Positions 35,271 to 43,698 of a stretch of 64,000 nt of DNA are shown in pieces. Origin of the DNA: Pelagirhabdus alkalitolerans (lineage in GTDB: Bacteria > Bacillota > Bacilli > Bacillales > Amphibacillaceae); NCBI RefSeq assembly GCF_900096905.1, contig NZ_FMYI01000005.1:62001-126000 (forward strand), written 5' to 3'. Both the position numbers and the translations under genes were made by a program. Numbering within the stretch: the first letter of the stretch is position 1; each line of letters begins with the position of its first letter. Under the pieces are notes generated by a model. It saw only the letters and a list, made by a program, of their open reading frames with translations, was not told where the DNA came from and did no database searches.

Positions 35271-36251
35271 TCATACGTCTAAGTAACGAATACCTGGTCC
35301 AATTTGGCATGTATATATTTGATTGACGACATCAATTTCATTTAAGGCATTTATTGTTTTTTCTTTATCTTGTGGCTGACAAACGACTTTTACATTAGGG
35401 CCTGCATCAATAGTGTAGTATGCTTCAACGCCTTGTTCTCTAAGCGATTGAACAGCTTCCATCACTCTCATAGTGGCGCTTTGCCAATACATAAATGGTG
35501 GATTGGCCCCTAAGGTTGTAGCATGCATTTTTAATGCATTTGCTTCTAACGTTTCACCGAATAACGTGAAATCTCGCTTCGTTATGGCTTGTTTAAGTGT
35601 CACCATATCTTCTCTAGCCGCTTTTAACCAGCCGTCATAAAATATTGATGTATCAACCGTACGTTTCATACCTTCTCGACTCAATACCTTCTTTGATTGT
35701 GTCGTGACTTCGACTGATAGTACGTTTAAATCCCAATCCTCTTGCTCTAAAACAGGTAACGCATAACAATCTGATCCATCTTCACGTTCACCTTTTTGCC
35801 ACTCAACAAAGCCACCATAAATCGATCGGCTAGCAGAACCTGATCCTAAACGTGCCACTTGCGACAATTCACGTTTCGTTAAATCCAAACCTATTGCTTT
35901 TGTCGCCGCTGCTGCTAGTGCAGCAAAACCAGAAGCAGATGATGCAAAGCCAGCCGCCGTCGGCACATGATTAATTGAGTCAACACGCGCAAAGCGCTGA
36001 TCATTTGCTAAATCGCGTACTTTATCTAAAAAGCGTGAGATTTTCTCAGTTTCTTCTTCACTTGCTTGTTCATTATTTAAATTAAAATAATCTTGTTTTA
36101 AATCGTTATCAAACGTCACCGTCGTATCTGTATAAAAATGATCTAAAGTCATCGATAAACTACTATTTGTCGGTAAAAACAATTGTTCATCTCGTTTACC
36201 CCAATACTTTATTAAGGCGATATTAGTGTGTGCGCGTGCTTTGGCTCTCAA
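35271..36251 (-). CDS. mvaD: Diphosphomevalonate decarboxylase
   Basis: MvaD converts mevalonate diphosphate to isopentenyl diphosphate in an ATP-dependent decarboxylation. The 326 residues include ARAHTNIALIKYWGKRD, the phosphate loop HVPTAAGFASSASGFAALA, RLGSGSASRS and TIDAGPNVKV. The start is a TTG at 36251, with GAGGTG 7 nt upstream inside the end of mvk, giving a 29-bp overlap. No ATG fits the conserved N-terminus. The overlap and rare start suggest translational coupling to mvk. Confidence 0.96.
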   Translation of the reverse strand: MRAKARAHTNIALIKYWGKRDEQLFLPTNSSLSMTLDHFYTDTTVTFDNDLKQDYFNLNNEQASEEETEKISRFLDKVRDLANDQRFARVDSINHVPTAAGFASSASGFAALAAAATKAIGLDLTKRELSQVARLGSGSASRSIYGGFVEWQKGEREDGSDCYALPVLEQEDWDLNVLSVEVTTQSKKVLSREGMKRTVDTSIFYDGWLKAAREDMVTLKQAITKRDFTLFGETLEANALKMHATTLGANPPFMYWQSATMRVMEAVQSLREQGVEAYYTIDAGPNVKVVCQPQDKEKTINALNEIDVVNQIYTCQIGPGIRYLDV

Positions 36252-37206
36252 AGTCCATCACCTCGTTTGTAATTTGACAATACCACGTTTCGCTGGCGCC
36301 CGCTGATTGAAGGGCTTTTTCAATCTCCCTAGCATTGTCTATAGAATCAGCTAAAGCGATCATACAGCCGCCTCGACCCCCACCTGTCAGTTTAGCACCT
36401 AAAGCGCCTGATGCTTGGCTGACTTCAACATAATGATCCAAGCCTGGATCACTGACACCGAGTGCTTTTAATTCAAAATGAGCTTGATTAAGCGTCTCTC
36501 CAAGCTTGATTAAATCTCCTGATTCCATGGACTCTCTTGCTTTTTTAGTTAAAGTACCTAGCGCTTCAATTCGCTTACGAGTATTTAAATGGTCTGTTTG
36601 ATATAAAGCTTTAACACTATCGACTGCTGAATGGGTATCACCAATACGACCCGTGTCTGCCACGATTAAGTGGAGCGGTTGTTTGATTTTAACAATATCG
36701 ACAGGTTGATCCTTCACAAACCATATTGGATGCTCACGACTCGTTGCTTCACGATCAATCCCGCTTGGGGTTCCATGAGCATGTTGCTCAGCCAAGTCAA
36801 CAAAATCCATCAACGTCTCACGCTGTAATTCGACTTGAAAATACTTATACAAGCCTCTAACTAATGCGACGGCTATAGCCGCACTTGACCCTAGTCCACG
36901 TCCTATTGGAATCGTGGACTCCAAGTCGATATCGAAATCAACAGCCTTCTTTTTTAGCTTTTTACATACACCTTTAACACACGTGACAAGCCCTTGCATC
37001 TTCTCAGGCATATCTTCTAAGTCACCTTTATAAAAGCGGCTATTAAATTGAATATTTCCTGCTTTTCGCCTAATCTTAGCCATCACGCTGACAGCATCAA
37101 AAGGAAGCGCAATAGCGGGTTCATTATAAACGACCGCATGTTCACCGATCAAAATTAATTTACTATGCGCTCGGCCAATTGAACCGTCATTTACTGGTTT
37201 GACCAT
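36223..37206 (-). CDS. mvaK1: Mevalonate kinase
   Basis: Mevalonate kinase makes mevalonate-5-phosphate from mevalonate and ATP. The 327-residue GHMP-family protein shows RAHSKLILIGEHAVVYNEPAIALP, the ATP loop PIGRGLGSSAAIAVALV and the third motif KLTGGGRGGC. The ATG at 37206 is preferred, with AAAGGAG 9 nt upstream; an ATG at 37230 has no ribosome site. It is the first gene of the three-gene mevalonate operon. Its promoter is probably in 37230-37330, but no clear -35/-10 pair stands out. Confidence 0.95.
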   Translation of the reverse strand: MVKPVNDGSIGRAHSKLILIGEHAVVYNEPAIALPFDAVSVMAKIRRKAGNIQFNSRFYKGDLEDMPEKMQGLVTCVKGVCKKLKKKAVDFDIDLESTIPIGRGLGSSAAIAVALVRGLYKYFQVELQRETLMDFVDLAEQHAHGTPSGIDREATSREHPIWFVKDQPVDIVKIKQPLHLIVADTGRIGDTHSAVDSVKALYQTDHLNTRKRIEALGTLTKKARESMESGDLIKLGETLNQAHFELKALGVSDPGLDHYVEVSQASGALGAKLTGGGRGGCMIALADSIDNAREIEKALQSAGASETWYCQITNEVMDFESQSTRTH

Positions 37207-37329
37207 ATGTGTGAACTCCTTTGTTGTCATCTTTAGTTCATATTATTTAATCACTAAGGTTTATTTTATTAATGAGCCCAAGTTTGATTCAATCATACTT
37301 GCGACAGATAGCTAATTATTTAACCTTAA

Positions 37330-37355
37330 AAAATGATACAAAACTGTATCATTTT
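37330..37355 (-). promoter_or_regulatory. Perfect palindrome upstream of the mevalonate operon
   Basis: Two perfect 11-bp arms (37330-37340 and 37345-37355, core TGATACA/TGTATCA) surround 4 nt. On the minus strand it is followed by Ts, so it could be a weak terminator, but it lies 220 nt past the nearest upstream stop and 124 nt before mvk. A regulator operator is the alternative. The rest of the 372-nt gap (37207-37578) holds only the terminator at 37444-37479. Confidence 0.45.
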
Positions 37356-37443
37356 ACCGTCAAATTAATAAACCAACCGATTTTAATTATAATCTAGTTA
37401 AATTGGCATATCAACTATAAAACATGCAAAGTCTCTGGACCTG

Positions 37444-37479
37444 AAAAAACTCGTATTCGCAAAGATGAGCGAATACGAG
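37444..37479 (-). terminator. Terminator after the lipoprotein gene
   Basis: CTCGTATTCGC (37450-37460) pairs with GCGAATACGAG (37469-37479) and on the minus strand six Us follow. Almost the same stem is found at 38245-38284 on the other side of the lipoprotein gene. Confidence 0.85.
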
Positions 37480-37578
37480 CTTCTGTTGTTCTATAGATAA
37501 AGAATAGATGCATAAAAAACGGATACACAGACTATCATATCATCTTAAAAGATACCCTGAAAATTCGTTCACAAATGA

Positions 37579-38103
37579 TCACTCTTCGTGCTGGTCAATA
37601 ATGTCAAAAATCTTGGTATACGTTGCATCGGAATCATAATCATCTTCACCAACTTTTAATTCCCATGTCAATCTATTCTGATCAGCATCAAAAACAAATC
37701 CTTGCACGAGTCCAAATGATTCATTTTCATGCGTCTCATCATAAATTTGATCTTCATGAAGAAACAGATAATAAGGTTTACGTAAACCTATAAAAAACGT
37801 AGGGATCTTCATCTCATTAAATGTGTCAGTATAAGCTGGTTGAGATAACTCTTGAAATAGATCTTCATCATTAATGATCAAACCGTCCAGGTCCTCATGT
37901 TCAGAGAAATCTTCAACCTGCACGTCTTCAAACCGTACATTCGTAAATTCAGCATCTGGTTGATCCCCCAACATACCTATAACCAAGTGATCACCATCAT
38001 AGTCAGTCGTTGGTTCTACTAACTCATCCAATATATCCGAGGAACAACCTGCTAATAAAATGCTTGTCAAAGTAAGTAACAAAAAAACGATCGATTTCAA
38101 CAT
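37579..38103 (-). CDS. Putative lipoprotein of unknown function
   Basis: The 174-residue product has a signal peptide ending in the lipobox LLAGC, with C20 as the lipid-attached residue. The mature part is strongly acidic and not recognised. The start is the ATG at 38103, because the longer in-frame ATG at 38181 would add 26 residues in front of the signal peptide. The ribosome site is a weak AAAGTGGTG. The gene is flanked on both sides by nearly identical terminator stems, so it is probably its own transcription unit and may have moved as a unit. Confidence 0.7.
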   Translation of the reverse strand: MLKSIVFLLLTLTSILLAGCSSDILDELVEPTTDYDGDHLVIGMLGDQPDAEFTNVRFEDVQVEDFSEHEDLDGLIINDEDLFQELSQPAYTDTFNEMKIPTFFIGLRKPYYLFLHEDQIYDETHENESFGLVQGFVFDADQNRLTWELKVGEDDYDSDATYTKIFDIIDQHEE

Positions 38104-38244
38104 GAACACCACTTTCTTTTGATTTACGATTGAAGTACTATACGCGAATCTTCCACTACCAATTTTATCAAAATCACACAATGATTGTAAACGTTCACTA
38201 TAACGAGCTAACCAATTTTCATCCTATATTTTTTATTTGAAATC

Positions 38245-38284
38245 AAAAACTCGTATCCGCTCTTTTTAGCGAATACGAGTTTTT
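38245..38284 (-). terminator. Terminator after the PTS/SIS operon
   Basis: Arms 38245-38260 and 38269-38284 pair with one mismatch, with A- and T-runs on both sides. It follows the SIS gene stop by about 17 nt on the minus strand and is nearly a copy of the stem at 37450-37479. Confidence 0.85.
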
Positions 38285-38301
38285 ATAGTTACTTTGCTTG
38301 C

Positions 38302-39039
38302 TTAAAACTTATAATAGATCGAATCTTTATACTCATTGACTAGCTTTTGGTTCAATTCATCACCACCATCTAAATTAGCGCTATAAAATATGGGTGGCTT
38401 GTCCATTCCATTTGCCTTCAGTTGTTTAACGGTTTCGACAACGAGTGTGTTAACAACCATAGCACCTATGACTGTAGAAGATGGGCCAACACGCATATCC
38501 AGTCCGTCTATTTCACACATCGCATCTCCTATTGCACCGTGATTGTCGATGACAATATCACAATACTGATACATGTTCTTTCCATCTGGGTGACGTGATG
38601 TGACTTGAGTTGAATATGTTAGATTGGTTAATCCAATAACCGTCACACCCATCTTTTGAGCTTCTAATGCAAGCTCAATTGTGACAGGATTTCGGCCAGA
38701 TACCGAGTGAACAATTAAGACATCGCCTGACTTAAATGGTGTCTTTTTAAATAGAGCTGTCCCATAACCGACCAAACGTTCCATTTGGCTTGTATGCGTA
38801 ATCGGTTCAACATCTAACGTCACACTCTCACCGAAAATCGGATTGATCGTCATTAATCCACCTGCACGATAGTACAGTTCTTGAGTTAGAATGCCTGCAT
38901 GACTTGCACCGAAAGCAAAGATAGATTGTTTGTTTTCAACAGCTTCTGTTAGTGCATCAACAGCTTTTTTAATATTTTCTGTCTCTTCACGTTCGACAAC
39001 ATCTATTAATTCTTTTATACCTTCAAAATAATCAAACAT
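38302..39039 (-). CDS. SIS-domain sugar-phosphate isomerase-like protein
   Basis: The 245-residue cytoplasmic protein has a sugar isomerase (SIS) fold with the phosphate-binding region FAFGASHAGILTQELYYRAGG and VHSVSGRNPVTIE. It resembles UPF0309 proteins, which are often found with sugar PTS genes. It is the last gene of a PTS operon and its ATG follows the IIC stop directly, with AGGAGT upstream. It likely acts on the phosphorylated sugar delivered by the PTS. The reaction (isomerase, etherase or other) is unknown. Confidence 0.8.
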   Translation of the reverse strand: MFDYFEGIKELIDVVEREETENIKKAVDALTEAVENKQSIFAFGASHAGILTQELYYRAGGLMTINPIFGESVTLDVEPITHTSQMERLVGYGTALFKKTPFKSGDVLIVHSVSGRNPVTIELALEAQKMGVTVIGLTNLTYSTQVTSRHPDGKNMYQYCDIVIDNHGAIGDAMCEIDGLDMRVGPSSTVIGAMVVNTLVVETVKQLKANGMDKPPIFYSANLDGGDELNQKLVNEYKDSIYYKF

Positions 39040-40314
39040 TTAACCCAACACTCCTGAGAATAATTGTGCTAACCAGCTTGCAAGTGGACCAAAGATAGAG
39101 AAGTCGTTACCACCGAATATGAGTAACCAGTTTTGGATCGTTGTCTCATAAACAACAACAGAAATACCCATTAAACCAACCATTACAATCGCACTAACAA
39201 TTGTACCAATGATCGATCCTTTAAGACCACCTTGACCTTCACCAACAATAGCTGCACCACCCATTTCAAAGAATGATGTGACAACTAAAGGAACTAATAG
39301 AACACCGAAAAGGTTTGTTGTATTTGCAATTAAGATCATGATTGTTGATGTTGTCATAGCAACAAGGAAACCAATAATAACTGCATTCGGTTTGTAATTA
39401 AATAGTATCGGAACATCGAATGCCGGTATAGCACCTGGAATGACTTTATCTGAAATACCTTGGAATGCTGGAATAATTTGATTAATTAACATGCGCACAC
39501 CTTGCAACATAACAATTAACCCAGCACCAAATGTTAGACCTTGTGTAATGGCATTAAAGATGAAGTTATCTCCTTCAGCCACTATTTCAGGGGCAACAAA
39601 GTACATGATAATAAACACAACAAAGATAACAATTGAACCTGTTACTGAAATCTCACGGAAGAAAGATAGGCTCTTCGGAACATTTAATGATTCAGTCGAA
39701 CGTTCCTTGTTTCCTACGCGTTTAGCAACAAAACCAGAGATAATACTCAAGATACCAGTTGGGTGACCAATTAAGAACGAGTCATCACCCGTCACATCCC
39801 AAATATATCGGCGCATAATCCACGGCATAAATGACCAATACATAGCAGATAAAATAGCCCCAAATACAATTAGACTAATACCTGATAAACCACCTTCAAC
39901 ACCTGCTGCTACAAATATAAATGGGAACCACCACAGCATATGACCGGTAAGGAAAATTGTTTTTACTGGCGTGACGCGTGCAATAACTAAATGCAAAATA
40001 AGACCAATAAACATGGCAAGCCCTACCTCACCACCATAATCAGCAAGGAAGGTGACATCACTCAGTGCTTCCGTTACCTCCGCTTCTTCAGCAATTGTTT
40101 CTTGGAAAGCATCATTAATCGGTGAAATCGTATCGATAATTAGATTAACACCAACGTCTAAAATGAACATACCAAATGCTGCCGTTAGGGATCCTTTTAC
40201 AATATCAGCAATATTTTTACGCTGAATAATAAGACCAATTGCTGCAATTAAACCTAATAGAACAGGTGGGTTTCTTAATATATTATCCGTAAGAAAATCT
40301 AAAAATGTTTGCAT
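39040..40314 (-). CDS. PTS enzyme IIC, ascorbate/UlaA-SgaT family
   Basis: The 424-residue integral membrane protein is the sugar-conducting component of a PTS. About ten hydrophobic helices are seen, with family features NPPVLLGLIAAIGL, HPTGILSIISG and GVRMLINQIIPAFQGIS. The ATG at 40314 has AAAGGA 9 nt upstream; the earlier in-frame ATG is too close to it. It is encoded after IIA and IIB and before a SIS protein. UlaA family members transport ascorbate, but no ascorbate catabolic genes (ulaD-F, ulaG) are here, so another substrate is likely. Confidence 0.88.
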   Translation of the reverse strand: MQTFLDFLTDNILRNPPVLLGLIAAIGLIIQRKNIADIVKGSLTAAFGMFILDVGVNLIIDTISPINDAFQETIAEEAEVTEALSDVTFLADYGGEVGLAMFIGLILHLVIARVTPVKTIFLTGHMLWWFPFIFVAAGVEGGLSGISLIVFGAILSAMYWSFMPWIMRRYIWDVTGDDSFLIGHPTGILSIISGFVAKRVGNKERSTESLNVPKSLSFFREISVTGSIVIFVVFIIMYFVAPEIVAEGDNFIFNAITQGLTFGAGLIVMLQGVRMLINQIIPAFQGISDKVIPGAIPAFDVPILFNYKPNAVIIGFLVAMTTSTIMILIANTTNLFGVLLVPLVVTSFFEMGGAAIVGEGQGGLKGSIIGTIVSAIVMVGLMGISVVVYETTIQNWLLIFGGNDFSIFGPLASWLAQLFSGVLG

Positions 40315-40396
40315 CGTTATCATTCCTTTCTTCTTTATATGGGGTGATCAATTCAATTTAGATCAGATAAATTCATATTCCTTTAGGGTGTCTGCC

Positions 40397-40669
40397 TTAA
40401 CCTAAAAAGTCATCTAATGCTTGGCCAACCTCTTCTTTGTCCATATAACGCTGAATCGGATAGACTGGTGATTTTGTAGCTGTCTTTAATTCATCACCGA
40501 GTTCTTGACTTGTAAAGACTGCATCGGCATTTGTTCCTTTTGCGGAACTTAAGTCCATATTCTCAACTTCACATTCCACCCCTCTTTCCTTAGCGGCTTT
40601 CTCGATTGACATTTTTAAAACAAGTGAAGAACCTACACCAAATCCACATACGGCTAAAAACTTATACAT
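40397..40669 (-). CDS. PTS enzyme IIB, ascorbate/lactose-type
   Basis: The 90-residue cytoplasmic phosphocarrier passes phosphate from IIA to the sugar. The P-loop is FLAVCGFGVGSSL with phospho-acceptor C8. The ATG at 40669 is chosen, as AAAGGAG lies 9 nt upstream while an earlier in-frame ATG touches it. It lies 5 nt after the IIA gene in frame order and 82 nt before the IIC gene; that gap shows nothing else. Confidence 0.9.
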   Translation of the reverse strand: MYKFLAVCGFGVGSSLVLKMSIEKAAKERGVECEVENMDLSSAKGTNADAVFTSQELGDELKTATKSPVYPIQRYMDKEEVGQALDDFLG

Positions 40670-40683
40670 TTCTGTCATCTCCT

Positions 40684-41106
40684 TTATAATAGTTTTTTTA
40701 TTTCAGCCAAATCATTGGCTAAAAATTGTTCATACGTTTCATCATTCATCAGTAATTCAGAAATCTCAGACAGTGCCTTCAAATGCGATGTATGATCTAC
40801 CGCGGCTAATACTAAAAACACTTTCACTGGATTCCCTTTTAAATCGACAGGCTCATCTAAAAGTAACAATGATAGCCCTACATCATTCACTCCTTCACCT
40901 GCTTTAGCATGTGGTAAAGCAAAATAATCTTTTAAAACGATATAAGGACCATTCTTTTCAACACTATCAATCATGGCCTGTATATAACTTTCTTCTATAA
41001 TCCTACTTTTTAATAGGGGATCTGCTGCAACAGCTATCGCTTCTTCCCAAGAATCGAGGCATGAAACATGTTGCATGTAGTCATCTTTTAAATATTCTTT
41101 GAGCAT
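40684..41106 (-). CDS. PTS enzyme IIA, mannitol/fructose/ascorbate type
   Basis: The 140-residue PTS_IIA_2 protein takes phosphate from HPr at H66 in the motif FALPHAKAGEGV and passes it to IIB. The ATG has AAAGGATAG upstream. It follows the PRD regulator by 19 nt. The same domain type is fused to the C-terminus of that regulator, so the two IIA copies may carry out transport and signalling separately. Confidence 0.9.
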   Translation of the reverse strand: MLKEYLKDDYMQHVSCLDSWEEAIAVAADPLLKSRIIEESYIQAMIDSVEKNGPYIVLKDYFALPHAKAGEGVNDVGLSLLLLDEPVDLKGNPVKVFLVLAAVDHTSHLKALSEISELLMNDETYEQFLANDLAEIKKLL

Positions 41107-41125
41107 ATACCTCTATCCTTTCTTT

Positions 41126-43078
41126 CTATTGATGGCGTGCTAAATAACGATAAATCGATTGATCAGATTGATTAATAAAGATACGTTCCACTTCAGACCT
41201 AGATTGCATCATGTCGTAAATACGCCCAATAATCATGCTAATATGTTCCATATCTTCTTTCGCAACACTAATCAATATAATGACATCCACCTTTTCTTTC
41301 CCCCAGGTTATTTTCTTTTCATTCACTAATATAGAAATATGCGTTTGGTTCACATATGACGGATTTCCATGTGGTATTGCAACACCCGTCTCAAAAGCCG
41401 TTGAAGACATCGCTTCACGCTGAAAAACAGAATCTAAATAGTCTGGATTGACCAATTGAGCATCTACAAGCGGTTTGGTCAAATACTTTAACGCTTCGCT
41501 CTCTGAATGAAGATGTGCCCTTTTAATCGTTAGCCTATTTTTTAATGAATGAATCAATGGATGCTCTTCATCTTGGTCATATATTCGATCAACACTGTGC
41601 GAGTTGGACTCAAATATGTCATTCATCCTTTGTACCACATCACTTAATTCACGATCTGTCGGAATAGAAGATAGTTCAATAACTGGTGGCCCTGAAATGG
41701 TTAAATCAACTGTGGAAATAATAAGGTCAACTTTACTTAAATCAACATTCGCGACTTTTTCTTCAGAAATCATTTCATAAACATGTACACTCGGTAAAAA
41801 TTGCTTAATGCGTCTTTCCAATATTTCAGTGGTTAATAAGCCGCTTTGACAAATAATCAACACTTTCTTAATATCTCGTTTTCGTTCTAATGCAGATTGA
41901 AAGTGAATCATTAAAAAGCCAATTTCATCTTCTGGCATTCGGATACCTAGCTCATTTTCCATATCAACGACAACATACCAAGTTAGGTGAAACATCATGG
42001 AATATTGTTTTTTTATTTCATGAATATATGGATTGGTTAACGTAATATCGTTTCTCAACCGAAAAAGCATTGGGACAAGGTGGTGCAATAATCCTGTTTT
42101 CAACTGCTCATCTTCTGATAAATCTTCATTCATGATCTTACCAATTTTTACAATGAGTTCGTCGGCTAAATATTCAAAGTATGAATGGCCTTCTAAAACA
42201 AGGTCTTGTTTCAAACCGTTTGCGACTAAACATTGATTAAGAAATAAAATATCTTGAGTTGAAAAAACAACATCCAATGATTCTTGTATATGACTGGCAA
42301 GATCATGTGCAATATAGTAGGTATCGAGTTCTGTCACACGTTCAAAAATATAACCCGATAACCCTTCAAAATGATAATCTTGACTAACCCTGTAATAGAG
42401 TAAACTTAAATTTTCAAACAATTGAATACGATAATATTCAGCTAGCTGATATTTAGTACCGAGTTCTTCAACTGATTGTATCAATACATTGACCGCTTCG
42501 TTTGATAGGAATAGTTCATCTTTTATAAACGCGCTATAATGAATTAAACTGTAAGGGGGATTACCAAATAATTTGGAGTAACTGACGTAAAAATACTTAC
42601 CCCACATTTCTTGAAGCATCCGTTCTGTTACTTCTAATTTGGTTCCTTCGTTATTAAATGAAAAGCTTGATTGACCAATGGAATAGGTTTCTCTGATGGC
42701 TTTCATATCTTTTACGATCGTTGACCTGCTAACAAAGTATTGATCAGCTAAATCTAAATAGGAAACGCGCTCTCCTTGAAGGAGACGTTTAAATATGATT
42801 TGTTGTCGATCACTCGGTTCTAAATCCAATGTTGCTTGCTTTTCAAGTGTCTGCAATAACTCTGAAACTTTGTTTGTATCTCCATTTAATTTAATACCTA
42901 AACCCGTCTTTTTTTCTAAACTTAGCCCTGTACATTTAATAATGGGAGCAAGGCTATTTAAATAGGAGTGAATGGTGCGTGTTGATACGCCTAAATGTTC
43001 ACTTATTTCTGTTGCTGATAAATAATCATCCGTTCCTACCAACAGATCAATCAACTTTTGCTTGTGTTTTAATGACAA
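41126..43078 (-). CDS. PRD-containing transcriptional regulator with PTS IIB and IIA domains (BglG/MtlR type)
   Basis: The 650-residue regulator has two N-terminal helix-turn-helix regions (about 5-45 and 85-130), two PRD domains (about 185-290 and 300-400), a IIB-like domain with C410 in IICQSGLLTTEIL and a C-terminal IIA domain with H570 in VAIPHGNPS. MtlR and LicR relatives are activators tuned by PTS phosphorylation. The start is TTG at 43078 with a GGGGG site upstream. It leads the PTS operon, and a cre site overlaps its promoter region, so CcpA repression by better sugars is likely. Confidence 0.88.
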   Translation of the reverse strand: MSLKHKQKLIDLLVGTDDYLSATEISEHLGVSTRTIHSYLNSLAPIIKCTGLSLEKKTGLGIKLNGDTNKVSELLQTLEKQATLDLEPSDRQQIIFKRLLQGERVSYLDLADQYFVSRSTIVKDMKAIRETYSIGQSSFSFNNEGTKLEVTERMLQEMWGKYFYVSYSKLFGNPPYSLIHYSAFIKDELFLSNEAVNVLIQSVEELGTKYQLAEYYRIQLFENLSLLYYRVSQDYHFEGLSGYIFERVTELDTYYIAHDLASHIQESLDVVFSTQDILFLNQCLVANGLKQDLVLEGHSYFEYLADELIVKIGKIMNEDLSEDEQLKTGLLHHLVPMLFRLRNDITLTNPYIHEIKKQYSMMFHLTWYVVVDMENELGIRMPEDEIGFLMIHFQSALERKRDIKKVLIICQSGLLTTEILERRIKQFLPSVHVYEMISEEKVANVDLSKVDLIISTVDLTISGPPVIELSSIPTDRELSDVVQRMNDIFESNSHSVDRIYDQDEEHPLIHSLKNRLTIKRAHLHSESEALKYLTKPLVDAQLVNPDYLDSVFQREAMSSTAFETGVAIPHGNPSYVNQTHISILVNEKKITWGKEKVDVIILISVAKEDMEHISMIIGRIYDMMQSRSEVERIFINQSDQSIYRYLARHQ

Positions 43079-43124
43079 CCTCTACTCGCCCCCTTTCGCT
43101 TACAATTGCAGTATAACACGATTT

Positions 43125-43138
43125 TGTAAGCGCTAATA
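43125..43138 (-). promoter_or_regulatory. cre site of the PTS operon
   Basis: TGTAAGCGCTAATA matches 13 of 14 positions of the cre consensus. On the minus strand a TATACT -10 box (about 43111-43116) and a weak TATTAG -35 overlap it, so CcpA would block or roadblock transcription. Confidence 0.7.
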
Positions 43139-43204
43139 TTTAAGAAATCTCAACAATCGATGTTGCAACGAAGTAAACACCTAATCGTTTTTTATATAAA
43201 AAAA

Positions 43205-43239
43205 CGATTGGGATTAAGCTTTACGCTTAATTCCAATCG
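43205..43239 (-). terminator. Terminator of the carnitine operon, overlapping the thioesterase end
   Basis: Arms 43205-43219 and 43225-43239 pair with one mismatch; on the minus strand seven Us follow. The left arm and loop include the last codons and stop of the thioesterase gene, so the stem is partly coding. Confidence 0.8.
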
Positions 43240-43684
43240 TTCTTCCAACCTGTTCACATCCTACACCTGAGGGTTGCTCATGCCAGATTGCATCAATTGC
43301 TTCACGAATAGTTGGTAAAAATGGAGCAGGTCTTCCTATTGTTTGATCAATCCCCATTAACATCTGTTCACTTGTCGCTATACGTTCATCTTTTTGATTT
43401 GTCATAATGAATAAAACGTGCAATCGCTTTTTATCATAATCAATCAACTTCACTCTGACTGTTAAGGCTTCGCCCTGATGTGCTTCTTTTAAGTAGCAAA
43501 GATGGGTTTCAAGTGTATAAAGCGTATGAGATTCTGCACGAATAAAATCTTTTGTTAAGCCAATCTGTGACATTAAATCATCAACAGCTTCACTAAAGAC
43601 CGCAGCATATACTGCATCATTCATATGACCATTATAATCAACTTCCTCTGGTTTAACATGTGTATGATACGTCGTTAATTTCAT
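43214..43684 (-). CDS. Thioesterase, hotdog fold (probable betainyl-CoA thioesterase)
   Basis: The 156-residue hotdog protein has the family pattern VDYNGHMNDAVYAAVFSEA (about 12-31), where the aspartate/asparagine region supports thioester hydrolysis. In known carnitine pathways such a thioesterase, free or fused to carnitine dehydrogenase, releases glycine betaine from betainyl-CoA. Here it directly follows the dehydrogenase and BKACE genes. The ATG at 43684 has AGAGGTG 6 nt upstream. Its function is inferred mainly from context. Confidence 0.8.
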   Translation of the reverse strand: MKLTTYHTHVKPEEVDYNGHMNDAVYAAVFSEAVDDLMSQIGLTKDFIRAESHTLYTLETHLCYLKEAHQGEALTVRVKLIDYDKKRLHVLFIMTNQKDERIATSEQMLMGIDQTIGRPAPFLPTIREAIDAIWHEQPSGVGCEQVGRTIGIKRKA

Positions 43685-43698
43685 TATTTCACCTCTTT

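Noticed and set aside
43183..43209. AATCGTTTTTT hairpin as a separate terminator
   Set aside because: The stem is almost only A-T pairs, and its right arm is better used in the longer terminator stem at 43205-43239.
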